From Cerioporus squamosus (lineage: Eukaryota > Basidiomycota > Agaricomycetes > Polyporales > Polyporaceae): 64,000 bases of DNA. Of the stretch, positions 1-10,918 are shown one piece after another. The stretch lies in contig JABYQS010000060.1 in NCBI GenBank assembly GCA_022592435.1, positions 148,605 to 212,604 on the forward strand, in the 5' to 3' direction. The notes beneath the pieces were generated by a model, which did not search any database, was not told the origin of the DNA, and worked only from the letters and a program-made list of their open reading frames with translations. Position numbers and translations under genes: made by a program. Within the stretch, counting starts at the first letter, position 1. The number at the start of each line of letters is the position of its first letter.

Positions 1-580
1 GCACGGTAGGATCATCGTCCTATTCGACTCTCGTTAAATGACACGGAGGCTGACGTATGTGGCTTGTAGATCTCGACAGACGTCGGCTTCAAGTGCATGG
101 ACGGTCTGTTCATCCCGACTGCGAAGGGGCTGCTGTAGGTTTAGTACTCGGGACCGAGAGGGGTTGCCTACGGGTCGTCCACGTCACGACTACCGATGCC
201 CTTGAATCTCCGGGGGCAGATCCTTACCGAGTGCGCGCGAAGGTGGAACATATATACAGACACTCGATATGAGATCAGTCGATACCGTGATGCTGGCGAA
301 AGACAGTACACATGCACGAGAGCAAGTGAAAGAGGTGCAAGCAGAGACCAAGTGACAGATGGAAAAAATACGAACTTAGGAGACGCAGTACCCTTCTACG
401 CGCCTGCCAACGGAGCACGCCGGACTAGAGTTGGAGACGGCCTCATTAACAGCCGCATAGTGACAGGTCGGATGTTGTCCTGATGAACAATCGCCGTGAG
501 CAAGTTGGACAGATCGAGAAGCACGACTCAGCACACTCACCTCTGAACGGCATAGCGAACCCAGCCACCGCAACGCAACC
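1..580. other. Left edge, no gene recognised
   Basis: Only short overlapping open frames without recognisable protein features are present. It lies just downstream of the stop codon of the minus-strand membrane-protein gene, so part of it is probably that gene's 3' untranslated region. Confidence 0.4.
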
Positions 581-2153
581 CTACGCCTGATCGTATCGTG
601 GCGGGGCTTCCTGCTCCAACCGCATCTTCTCCACCTCCTCCTGCAACGCAGCCAACTGCGCATACACACTCGAGTTCCCCGTCGAAGCTGTGCGATCCCA
701 GGAGCTGTAGGTTGTGCCCGGCGTGGTGGGAGAGACGTTCATCTCGTGCGGCCCGGGTATGGGCGGCAGCGCGCGTATGGCATGATTCATCGAGGGGCTG
801 GTAGGTGTCCTCCCCTCACTCTGAGGCCGGGATGGGAGGAGAAGCTGGGATGAGGCGATGGCCGCCTCCCTGACCTCGGTGGGAGCAGAATACAGGTCGA
901 GATGGACGGGACGCGCATGGGAGAGGAGGGCGGGTAAGAATACGAGGAACTCTCGGTGGAACTGGTCCAGCTGGCAAGCCGCGCTGGCGTCCCTGCTGAG
1001 CCCGAGGGTGGATACTCCGGATTGCCGATGAGGAGAACGCTTGAGCCAGACTCTGGGATCTGGTTCACATTCTGCTCCTGGTTGGTGCCATACTCTGTAG
1101 TGCTTTGATTCGAGTCGGATGCACCGTTGTTGCCCTTCTCCGTCTCGAGAACGTTGAACGAAGGGTTGTCTTTGGACGCCCTCCTGCGAAGAACGAGGAT
1201 GAGGGTGGCAATGAACGCCACAACTCCGATGCCGCCGATTGTCGCACCTACTATGAGGCCAACGGGCTTCGTTGGGGAGCGCGCACTAGAGCTCGGTAGC
1301 GAAGTAGTCGGTGGTCTGACTGGCAGTGAAGAGGTGACGCTTGAAGTCGATAGAGGGGACTGAAGGAAAGGAAAAGGAAGAGGAAGAGGGACTCGTGAAC
1401 GGGGAAGGCACACGCGTAGTTGAAGACGCAGGAGACAAAGAGACGTTGACGAGGAGGGAGGTGGCCAAGTCGGCCAGGTATCGGAAGAGGTGCTCGAAGA
1501 GAGTGTGCTCGCAGAAGTGGTGGTTGTGTCGGTAGTGGTAGTGTGGTGATGAGGTCGAGGGATGTTGAGGTGATCGTTGTGATGGTAGAAGGTGGTGGAG
1601 TAGTGTCTATGGGTCCCGACTCGTCGGGGACAGTGTATGCAATGAAGTCGAAGAGGATGACAGAATCCGGGGTGTCCGCCGCTTGCATCTTCAGTGTGTG
1701 CTGTACGTTATCAAGCCCATCCCGCGCGTACACCAGGACGCCAAATTCGGGATCCGGGCTATCCGAAGGGGTATGCAGGAATGTCCCATCCTCGGCTCCG
1801 TCGAGGGTGAATTGCAAACTAGTCGTTGTAGCAGCACCCGGTACGGCATTCGCGAGCACATTGAAGACGTACACCGCCGTCCCTGTGAACTGCACCTGCA
1901 TGAAGCGAGGTGCCGGGTCGCTCGTGTGGTGCGACGTATCGTGCCAAGTTCCGTCCAAGGTCTGCGAAGGGTCGAGTTTGATAAGACATTCGCTGCACGT
2001 CGAGCCCTGGGACCACTGGTTGTTGGGGGAGTAGGTGACCTGTGGGTCTGCGTCGTCGATTGTGCGGTTTGTAGCTGCCAGCGCACAATCCGCTCGGAGG
2101 AGGACGAGGATCAGAGACACGCGTATCCACAATCCATAATATGCGTGCGCCAT
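581..2153 (-). CDS. Single-pass membrane protein with NRTIDD/GTWHD ectodomain (copy 1)
   Basis: Member of an expanded Agaricomycete family of unknown function, paralogous to the gene at 2701-4433. The ATG at 2153 is followed by a signal peptide and then an ectodomain with NRTIDD, WSQGSTCSEC (paired Cys), DGTWHDTS and a second half ending VILFDFIAYTV. A Ser/Thr/Pro-rich linker, one transmembrane helix near 1170-1250 (LIVGATIGGIGVVAFIATLI) with a basic stop-transfer RRR, and a cytoplasmic tail follow. The tail ends in a short coiled coil (QLAALQEEVEKMR) and a PPRY motif at 593-604. The reading frame changes between about 1530 and 1350, inside the low-complexity linker, and again between about 960 and 790. 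I could not find clean introns for these changes, so the exon structure is unresolved: unusual introns, indels or decay are all possible. Family assignment is firm; the gene model is not. Confidence 0.72.
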
Positions 2154-2700
2154 TCCTGAGGGCCCGTCTCTGAGGGCAAATCGCTGAAGATAGGTAGTAA
2201 TGAGCGTGCAGTGAAAAGAGCGACAGAGGAGACGTGGAGCGCACCGTTGCGAAGGTGGGTGGATATGTCCCGCACACTGCCAGTACCCATGATAGAGTTT
2301 CGGACCCTCAGCAGTTGGATACAAAACTCATGGATGGGTTCTGTAGATGGTGATGAGATGGCGGACTACGACTCCTACGACATGCGACTATGCTCTGGGT
2401 CAGCGCGAGTAGCCTTCAGCCTTACATTAGAGGTGAGCAGAAAGCACCCCGATAGCTCTCACAGACTCTAACTGCGCTCGACATCACATCGACTTGCGGG
2501 ACCACTGTGCAGGAACGATAACCAGAGCTCGCCAACATGATGGAGATGAAGGAAAAGAAGGGAGTCGCCGAGCGGTGGCGATGGCAGTGTGCGAACGAGC
2601 GCCTAGGCGCTGTGAACATACTGAAGATCGTCGAAGGATTGAAGTGTCCACTGTCACGAGCTACAGTATCAGCAAGGCATACATACGCAGACTTAACAAA

Positions 2701-4433
2701 CTATGCTCTAGCTTCGTCGTAACGCGGAGGTGCCTCGTCCATGAACATCTGCATCTCGGTCTGCTCCCGCAACCGAGCGACCTCCTCCTGCAGTGCCGCG
2801 ACCTGCGTCCGTAGGACCGTGGTGGTAGTGGTGGTAGTGGTGCCGGTCGGCGAAGCAGGTGCATCAGAAGCAGGAACTGGAGGAACGGGCAGTAAGCGCA
2901 TCGTGGGCGGGCCGAGAGGCGACTTTTCCGAGACGACTACGGGAGGTCGTGCACTAGCAGACGGTAGTGACGACGACGACGACTCCGTTCTCGCGTGGCT
3001 TGGCGGGTCTACGAAGGGATCCGTCGTGGCTGGGGATATTTCTGGAGATGCGAGTGTAGCGACAAGGGTACTGGGAGAGGACGTAACCCGGTACGACTAC
3101 TGTCAGACCGTTGTGATAGTCCAGCCGTGTCTGAGGTCGACGGCCGCGACGAGTAATCGGAAGGCGTGCCGGCACTCTCAAAGTGGGGATTGTATCGGGA
3201 AGCATTTGGAGTGCTCGCAGACGGGCTTGCGTAGTACGCAGCAGGGGTATTGGGGTGCGCCATCTCCGGTGTGCTCGGGCCCGCAAAATACACGGACGAG
3301 GCCCCGATACCCAGCGCAGGAGCGCTTCCAGATGCCTGAGCGCTGCTGCCTCCCGGGCCAGACGGAGAGACCAACATGGCACTGGCTGTGCACATATCGT
3401 TCCCGGGTCCGTCAACAGTGATGGTGGTCGACTGGGCTGCTTGCTGAGCTCTCCGTTTGCGCAAAAGCCATAGGAGAAACACCAGGACGGCTATCACGAT
3501 GACACCGCCAACAACGCCACCAGCTACAGCGCCGACCGGGAACGTGGAATCGTGCTGGCTGACATTGGCCGCCGCGATGGTAGGGGATGGGCCGGCTGAA
3601 CTCGAGGACGAGGATGATGAAGGAGTGGACGGGTTACCGCTTGTCGCGGTTTGCAACTGGTTTAGGGAAGGCGTCCCTGAAGGATTGGAGCTCGATCCTG
3701 TAGGCGAGAGTGTTGAGATCGAGAGCGAGGAAGAGGAGATAGTCGTACTACCCGGGGTGATGGTGGGTTGTGTCGACGTGGATGTGGATGTGGTGGAGGA
3801 GGAAGCGACAGTCGTGGTCGTCGTGGAGGACGACGGGGGCGCGGGATCTTCCTCAGTAAATGTGTAGACAATGTAGTCGAACAGGACCAGGGAAGAGTTC
3901 GCATCGCCGGTCGCCTCGATGACGAGCGTATGCTGCTTGTTCGCGAGGTTTCCGTTCGTGTACACGGGCACGTCGTATTCGAACGCAGTGTCCGATGATG
4001 GTACGTGCACATACGAGCCCACCTGCTCGCCGTCAAGCGAAAAGATGAGGTTCGTGTAGGTAGTGGTGTAGGGCACAGTGTTGGCAAGAACATTGTAGAC
4101 GTACACGGCGGTCCCGGTGAAGTGCGCAGTGATAAGGAGCGGCTCCGTGTCTGATGGGGAGTGCGTCGCGTCGTGCCATGTCCCACCGAAGACGTGGTCC
4201 GGGTCGAGCTGGATGAAGCACCCGTCGCACGTCGAGCCCTGCTTCCATCCTGCCGGTGGGGAATACGTGGGCACCACACCCGTCACGCTGTCTCCAGTCT
4301 CGTCATCGATAGTCCTGTTGACCGAGAGTGCGGACGCTGAGGAGGCGGCGAGTACTGTGGTCAGGAGAAGTGGAAGGATGAGCCTGAAGCGGAGGGGGGA
4401 ATGTAAACAATGTCGGCATCGAGGATCGACCAT
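2701..4433 (-). CDS. Single-pass membrane protein with NRTIDD/GTWHD ectodomain (copy 2)
   Basis: Coding exons 3095-4433 and 2701-3041, joined by a 53-nt intron (GTACCG...CCAG) that restores frame; 559 aa. The ATG at 4433 is chosen because the next in-frame codon upstream that could be used is TTG. Residues about 15-36 form a signal peptide. The ectodomain (about 39-195) has NRTIDDETGD, a Cys pair in GSTCDGC, GGTWHDAT and the closing LVLFDYIVYTF. A Ser/Thr-rich linker of about 100 residues, a transmembrane helix (about 299-324) and the basic RKRR follow. The tail carries Ser/Pro-rich stretches, a coiled coil (QVAALQEEVARLREQ) and PPRY at residues 551-554. Family function is unknown; the architecture suggests a cell-surface receptor or sensor (inference). 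The gene is complete, unlike its neighbours at 581-2153 and 7545-7840. Confidence 0.85.
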
Positions 4434-5659
4434 CCGTCCACACGCCAAGCCTTCAGCTATAAGTTCTGCAGGTACAGCTAGCTGTTAGTGCGGTCGGGAG
4501 AGGACGGATGGAATCCGGAGCAGACTCACACAAGGTGGAAGAGTGCAAAGATGCATGAAGGGCGGGAAAGTCAGCTCGCAGTCTGTGATGAGCTCTCGCT
4601 TGAGGAGAAGGGTCAGTCAGGGCCGCATGCGGTCCCGGGTCATGGATCTGTCAACGCCCACCATCAATTGGAATTTGGGAGACAAATATGTATCAGTATT
4701 GATGCAAGACTGGGTCCGGTCTCAGGGCGTACCTCGAATTATTCCAAGTATGAGTACCGTTCAAGTACTCTGTTGAACCGTGTCGCTCGGGCGGATGCAA
4801 AGAGGAAGGACGATGATTTCCTGGTGTCGCATAAGTAGTATACTGAGATGGTGTATGTGGCGTTCAGTATGTGGGAAAGGATGCACAGAACACCAGCCTG
4901 CCTGGGCCCATAGATCTGCCAACTGGCAGCTGCGCATACTTATCACTTTGATGGACATCGTGATGAAGGGTAAAACTCAGAAGAGAAGGACGTCACTTCA
5001 CTTACGTTTCATACATCTCATCCAATAGTAGTCTGCCGTATACTTGATGATACCGGAAAGTAGGACATCCCTTGTGATGGGCAGAAGAGCTGTTTGCTGT
5101 CACTTCGAGGGGATAGACGAAGACCGAAGACCAGAGGAGGAGGCCTAGCACTCGGAGGAGGGTACTGATGGTCAAAGATGCGCGTTAGCACCGCTTCCGG
5201 CCAATCGGGCGACGGAGTAGCCGGCACCCGGCCCACAAGTGACATACATCGCAGGGCATTGCGCTGAGAGCGCGGCCGAGTCCGAGTGCCAGTATGAGAC
5301 ATGCATTTTGGAAAGCACTTCAGGCTTGCGTCTGGGTGAGATCTCAGTCCAAGGGTGCGCTCAAGCTGACAGCGGGAAGGTATAAGCACCTGGTGGTGAT
5401 TTGCAAGACTGCGTAAGTACTAACAGTGACAATCAGAATACTATGTGTCAACGACTATGCGCAGGAATTATATGAATGATGATCTACTCTGCGTGTGCCC
5501 AGTACACGTACGGTTACAAGCTCCTCTCGCTCTCGTCAGTAACATCTCATCCTCGGTTCCTATTTGCAAGTCACGTATCAGCTCGGTCCAGCGCTGGTAC
5601 ATTAGACAAAAACTCACATCAAAAGGCGTCGAGGTTAACCTGGCCCACACTCTTACTGC
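4434..5659. other. Intergenic, no gene recognised
   Basis: This spans the upstream region of membrane-protein copy 2 and the downstream flank of the Ser/Pro-rich gene. About the first 130 bases (to about 4560) are similar to 7710-7840, which marks the duplicated leader of the family. No coding potential is recognised in the rest. Confidence 0.45.
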
Positions 5660-7263
5660 TTAGAACGAACCCCACTTCTTTCCACCCCTGGCGGACGTCC
5701 GATGCCTGAAGAAGGGCTTTCGCTGGCTCACAGCCTGACCCTCCTCGGGTTCAGCCGCGTTCCTCGCTTCTCCTCCGCTCTCCTTCGGCATAGTCGCCGC
5801 CCTACCGAGCCACAGGGACGTGGGCTGTCTGGACATGGGACGTCCGCGTGGCGTCGGTGTCGGTGCGAAGTGCGTTTCTCCATTGGACCGCTTCGGGGGG
5901 GTAGTTGTGGAGGTGCCGGAGGGAGTGGACTCGGACGTCACGGAGGGCGAGGAGGAGGTTGAGGATGTTGAGTAGGCAGTCGAGCCAGACGATATGCTTG
6001 ACCGCGGTGAGTCTGAGATTGAGGAGGCGCGGGAGCCGTTCGACTGACGACGGCCGAGATGGAGGGAGGCCAGCATCCAGCGAGAACCGGACGCTCTGCG
6101 TGGCGAGAGAGGCGACGTAGGAGCAGCGCGTTCCACGGACTCCGCGTTCCGATCCTTGACCCGGAACGGGTTCACGAATTTGGTGATGAAGACATCCCCA
6201 AGCATGCCAGTGGTGTTGTCGCGGCGGAGTTGTGCTTGCTCAGCTTGCTCGCCATCGCGGGGGACGGCCTGTGGCTCCGAGACGTCGTCTTCGCTACATG
6301 CGTCTGGCGTTGACGAACGCGGCGCGACCGGCTTGCACGAGGTCCGCGGGGGCAACGATCTGAACAACTTCATGTTCGGAAGACGGACACTACGAGAGGG
6401 ATGTGGAGAGCCAGAGGTAGACGGCGCACGTGCCGGAGCAGCGAGCTCAGAGTCCTCAGAGTCCTCCTGTTGCACGCAAGTGCCCTCGGCCGATGTTGTT
6501 GCGCTCGCGATGATCGACAAGTCTGGGTGGTACCGTGCGGGCGACAGATGCTCTACTAGGGTGCTCTCGCTCTCCGATGAGATGGGGGAGTGAGCACTGG
6601 GAGTAGTGCGTCCAGTTCGGAGAGTGGGGGAGAACGACTTCATGGACTTGAATGTTGGCAGCTTGGGAGGTGATGGCAACACGTGCGACATAGTAGCAGC
6701 GGATGGCAATACCTGCGACAAAGTAGCAGCTGATGGCAACACATGCGACAAAGTAGTAGCGGATGGCAACACGTGCGACGACAATGTAGCAGCACGTCGC
6801 ATGATCGGTGTAGGATCGTCTTCGGACTGCCGATGAGTGGAGGTGGAGCGTCCGGGGGCGAACGACCAAATCGCCTTGAACGCAGGCCTCTTGAAGGGCG
6901 ACGACGATGGGGACGCCTCCGCCACTGTAGCAGCACGCTGGAGAGCCGGCGCGAATTTGACCGAGGATGGCGATCCGTCCTCGAGCCGCTCAGGAGTAGA
7001 CGTCTCGGCTGAAACAGGGCGAGGAGAACGAGGGCGGCCCTTGCGAAGTCTCTGAACGAGCGGCGGTGGCTTGGCTTGCAGTGCGGGAAGAAGACATCCG
7101 AGGAGGCAGATGAAGACGCTCTGTGTGCCAACGTAGTTGAGCGCCGGGGCAAGAAACAAACGACGGATGGGGTACGTACCACCACGAACCAGGCGCAACC
7201 ATGCGGGAGGATGATTACGTGTGCGAAACTTGCTGGGAGGAGTGCTCGTATGAAGGCGAGCAT
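5660..7263 (-). CDS. Ser/Pro-rich protein with N-terminal hydrophobic segment (paralogue A)
   Basis: Coding exons 7180-7263 and 5660-7120 with a 59-nt intron (GTACGT...ACACAG); 514 aa. The start is the ATG at 7263, in the same place as in the inverted paralogue at 12408, and the intron position is conserved. The two exons join to give a hydrophobic N-terminus of about 45 residues (ILPHGCAWFVV then SVFICLLGCLLPALQ), probably a membrane anchor or signal anchor, followed by KPPPLVQ. The rest is low-complexity Ser/Pro/Arg-rich and probably disordered. Blocks shared with the paralogue include LQRAATVAEAS, SSESE.TLV.HLSP, KFVNPFR, RMLASLHL, DSPRSS and QRKPF.RHR. Many basic-Ser blocks look like possible phosphorylation sites (inference). 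It has a four-fold 10-residue repeat that the paralogue lacks. No known domain was recognised; function unknown. Confidence 0.75.
6672..6782 (-). repeat. 30-bp tandem repeat, about 3.7 copies, inside a coding exon
   Basis: Units begin at 6672, 6702, 6732 and 6762 (unit start GATGGCAACACGTGCGACA on the plus strand) and differ by a few bases. On the coding (minus) strand they give four near-identical 10-residue units of the form LSHVLPSAAT. Unit length is a multiple of three, so copy number could change without breaking the frame. The paralogue at 12408-13773 has no such repeat. Confidence 0.85.
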
Positions 7264-7304
7264 GGTGGGTCGTATACTGGCAAGCTCATGGAATTTCAGC
7301 GAAG

Positions 7305-7312
7305 CTTTATAG
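7305..7312 (-). promoter_or_regulatory. TATA-like element of the Ser/Pro-rich gene
   Basis: CTATAAAG on the minus strand, about 42-49 bases upstream of the ATG at 7263. The motif is visible; its role as a core promoter is inferred from its position. Confidence 0.5.
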
Positions 7313-7544
7313 AACGCGAGACATATCCGCGGCAAGGTGGGTAACGGAAGTGGAGGGGCCAGTCGAAATCAAAAGGGCTCCGATCCTCCACCAGTACGGA
7401 CTTGCCCCATGTAGACAAAACGTCGGGCACGGCGGCGGAATGTCCATAAATGGCAATACCGACGAGCTAGTTGTTCTTGATATTTGGGGCTGTGACGATG
7501 AGAGTGGGGCGATAGGAGCGGCGGCGGCGGCCATGTCGGCGATG

Positions 7545-7840
7545 CGGGGGTGCGGGATCTTCCTCGGTGGACGTGTCGACAATGGTAGACAACATACTCG
7601 AACAAAACGGGGGAGAAGATTGTATCGCCAGTGGTTGATATGGTAAGGAGAAGGGTAAGGGGGAGCTCGAAATTGGCACTCAAGGAGGTAGATCACGTCG
7701 GGCAGCGAGAATTGACCATCCGGCCACGCACCAAACGTTCAATCTATGTGCACTGTAGGTGCAGGTTGCTGTGAGTGCGGCCCAACGAGAATGGGTGAGC
7801 CTAGGAGGAGACTCACAGAACGTGGAAGCTGTATACAGAG
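7545..7840 (-). pseudogene. Decayed third copy of the NRTIDD membrane-protein family
   Basis: Two stretches match copy 2. Bases 7545-7690 encode a degraded TLLLTISTTGD...LFEYVVY followed, in another frame, by TEEDPAPP. These match the end of the copy-2 ectodomain (HTLVIEATGD...LFDYIVY...TEEDPAPP). Bases 7710-7840 match the start region and 5' leader of copy 2 (4424-4545), including the ACCATCC block around the start codon. About 420 bases that separate these parts in copy 2 are missing here. There is a frameshift between LFEYVVY and TEEDPAPP, and no transmembrane or tail sequence was found. It is a truncated, internally deleted remnant. Confidence 0.75.
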
Positions 7841-8003
7841 TGGGCCGGCCTCGCTGCTTATACACGGGTCGTCGGGGACTCCCAGACCTTACGATCCCAG
7901 TGATCACTGTAGCCACCAGAGCGGGGCGCCTCGAAGACATACTGGTGGCAGACAGATAGTCCATTAATGCCCAGATCACACGCAACAAGCAGCCAACATT
8001 CAC

Positions 8004-10918
8004 CTATAACCAGGCCTCAACAGCCCCAGCGTTGACCGACGGAGAACCACAGCCACTCCGCTCCCTATACTTCCGCATCGCCTCCTCGGCCTTCTTCTCC
8101 CTCCACTCGCATCCATCCCTGTACTCGCACGTCCTATGTTGAATGTCAGTGTGAGTGCAGAACGTATGAAAACAATATGGTTGAACGTACACGCAACGCC
8201 GAGTGAGCTCGACCTCGACGCCCTGTGGCGGCCTCTCTCCGTACCACCACGCAAGGACCCTCGTGAGGTACTCGTCCAGTAATCCATCGTCCATCTCAAA
8301 CTCCTTCGTGCCCAGGATCTTCGCCTCTGTCTCCAGGTCTGCGGCGGTCATGGCCTCGTCATCTGTGGACTCCTCGGCGGCAGGAGCAGGAGAGGACGGT
8401 GCAGTCTTCGGCAATACGTCTCCGGACCGGCCTTCATGCACGGAGTCGGGACTGTCCGCTATAGGCTCTTCGGGTACCTGGGAGTACTGAGTAGACATCG
8501 GCTGAGGCGTGGTCTCCTGAGAGGCCAGCGAGTCGTCCATGACATCGAGATCTGTCGGCTCCTCGAGCACCTCCTTCAGCACAGGCGTCTCGTCAATACG
8601 TGACAGCAACGACTGCTGCAACGCCCACGCAAGCTGAGGGTCAGCCGCAAGGGCACCAGCAGCCGACGTTCCGTCCTCCTCGCCACGATCAGGCTCCTCT
8701 TGCGAGCTCGAGGTTGCAAACGAAGACATCTCCGAGATCGGCGGCCCGAACGGGTGCGTGAGGACACCCAGCTCCCCATCCGCCGCTTCCCCAGACTGTA
8801 CCGAGTCCTTCAAGCTCTCAAAGATCGCCCGTGCGAGGTCGTCGTCCCCGCCCCGTCCGGGCTGCACGTCGCTGATGCTTGCCTGAATCGCGACCGCGAG
8901 CTCCTGCGCCTCCTGGTCCGAGAGCGCTGCGGCCGCGGGGCCTTGAGCGCGAGACTTTTGCTTGCCTTTGCCATTGCCATTGTGATGACGCTTGGCGGGC
9001 TGTTGGCGGTACACGAGGGTGAGAGTCTTATCGATGCCCGCGACGTTGAGCGCCTCGACGGCGTGCCGCCAAGCTGCTGTGAGGTCGTCCAGGCAGGAGA
9101 GCCCGGCGAGGTATGGACTCTGGTCGGGGGAGGTGCCGCCTGAAGGAGACAATCCGGCTTGGCTGATAAACGATTCGGAAAATTTGCGATGCGGGTCTAC
9201 ACCTGCACGTTCCCAAAGAAGCTCAAATTCTAGTGGTTGGGCGGAGGAGATTGAGGGGTCGGCGGTTGCGAGGAGGTTGCTCAGGAGTCGGTGGTAGAGC
9301 ATTAGCTGGATCCGAGACGCGTATGTGTCCTCGTCCGGGGGAAGGGAGGGTCGAATTCGCGTCTTGGTGTCCGAAAGATGTAAACTATAACCCGTTGGGA
9401 CTGGGTTTGCGGGCTCCTGCCTCTTGGATTCTGGGAGCGGAGTCACAGTGCAAGGCGGTGTAGATGGTTCTACGACGTCCACCAACATCGCAGAGTCGGC
9501 TCGATGATCCTCCTTTGACGGTGTGGTGGGAGTGAAGAAGCTCGTGATGGAGGGCTGATCAGGGTCAGCTTGCTGACGACTCTTCTTCGAGCTTGACTTT
9601 CTCGGAGTCCGAGACGCAGAACGCTTATTAGGACTGCTCCTGGATGGGGTAGGCGGTGGTAATTCAGGTGTCGTATCTGGTACTGGTACTGATTTCCGGA
9701 CGATCTCGTCCTAGAAGGAACTTAGTAGTCCTCATGTCAACAACAGAGAAGCACGCACGATGATCCCAGTGACGATCTGGTCATGAGCAAAGCCGAACAC
9801 GGGTACCTCTCGCTAACAAAACGCAAGGTCAGCAAGTGATGACCACGGTGAGCGAGAACCATCGTACACAGCGGCCCTGTTCTAGCAATATCTGTAGCGA
9901 AACGAGCAGGTTGACGATCCTGTGGGAGCAGTGCATCAGCCACGTATCACGCAAATCAGCCTGTGACTATGTAGGACGTACCGTAGAGCCCAACGTTCCT
10001 CGGGTATCGTGACATCAACGGTGACAGCCTCCGGCTGGAATTCACGTTCAAGCACTTTGTGAACAGACTGCAGTGAGGTAGTCAGTCTCCAGCACTGACT
10101 GTTGGCTTCTCTACACCTACCCGTCCGCGCGTGACTGTACGGTCGTTCACCGCGGCTACTGGTTGAGCGACCGTAATCGTCTTCCCTTCGGCAGTTACGA
10201 ACGCTTCTGGCCGGTCGGCGAGCTTCTTGTGGCGTTTCTGTCGCAGGCCGTAATCGAATTGAACTTCGCACCTGTAACACAGCGTCTCAGAGACTAACAC
10301 TTCGTCAGGCAACGCAACTCACCATGACGGACTTGCAATATCGGTCACTGACAGCAGCCGGTTCCAGCTGCGGAACTGTTCGTAGGGACTACGTTTGGGT
10401 TTAGAAAATCCGCGTCCCTTAGCGGCACCCTTCATATTTCGAGAGGAAGAAGCGTCAGCGCTCGCAGCTCCCTCCACGGCAATTTGTATTCGAGGACCTC
10501 CGTTTCCGCCGCCAGGGCCTCCCCCTCCATGACTTCGCTGGCCAATTGCGCGTCCGGGTCCGCCTGTCGGGGGTTCGGCGTATACCGCAGGTGCAGGGGC
10601 CGGCTCTGGTGGCGGAGGGCTCGCTGTGTGTCCGCGCGCAACGAGCACCATCGCGTCGATCTCCGCAAAGTCGTCCGCAGTGAACTCAGAGAGATCATAT
10701 TCGTCAAACCCGTCGGGCGACGGTAGAGAGGTCGTCGACTTATGCGGGACAGGGGCGGCGACTTCAGGCTCCTGACTTGGTTCCAGTGCGTGTATAAGGT
10801 TTTCCCGTGCGAGGGCGCGGGCGGCGGCAGCGTCGATTGCTGCGAAGTCTTCGGGGTCGACGGGGAGGTAGTACGCGTCGTACTCGTCTGAATCAGACAT
10901 GCTGGAGTACGTTCGCAT
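8004..10918 (-). CDS. EXO5: Exonuclease V (EXO5/DEM1), with PIP box and three UIMs
   Basis: Seven coding exons: 10323-10918, 10121-10271, 9982-10067, 9868-9919, 9759-9812, 8191-9710 and 8004-8133; all phases agree, giving 862 aa. EXO5 is a PD-(D/E)XK single-strand DNA exonuclease with a 4Fe-4S cluster, acting in mitochondrial or nuclear genome stability. Visible hallmarks are SVTDIASPSWC (Cys200, first cluster ligand), HKVLEREF, RIVNLLVSLQILLEQGRC, REVPVFGF...GIIDEI (D314/E315), the catalytic DTKTR (D427, K429), QLMLY (Q448) and a C-terminal C-x2-C-x5-C (C819, C822, C828). Unusual insertions are a lysine/arginine-rich stretch, a PIP box QPSITSFF (365-372) between the two acidic motifs, and three UIM-like helices at about 578-594, 602-616 and 670-684. 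The N-terminus has acidic motifs (DPEDFAAID, ADDFAEID). A second in-frame ATG lies six codons downstream. Longer than yeast or human EXO5 because of the insertions. Confidence 0.93.
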
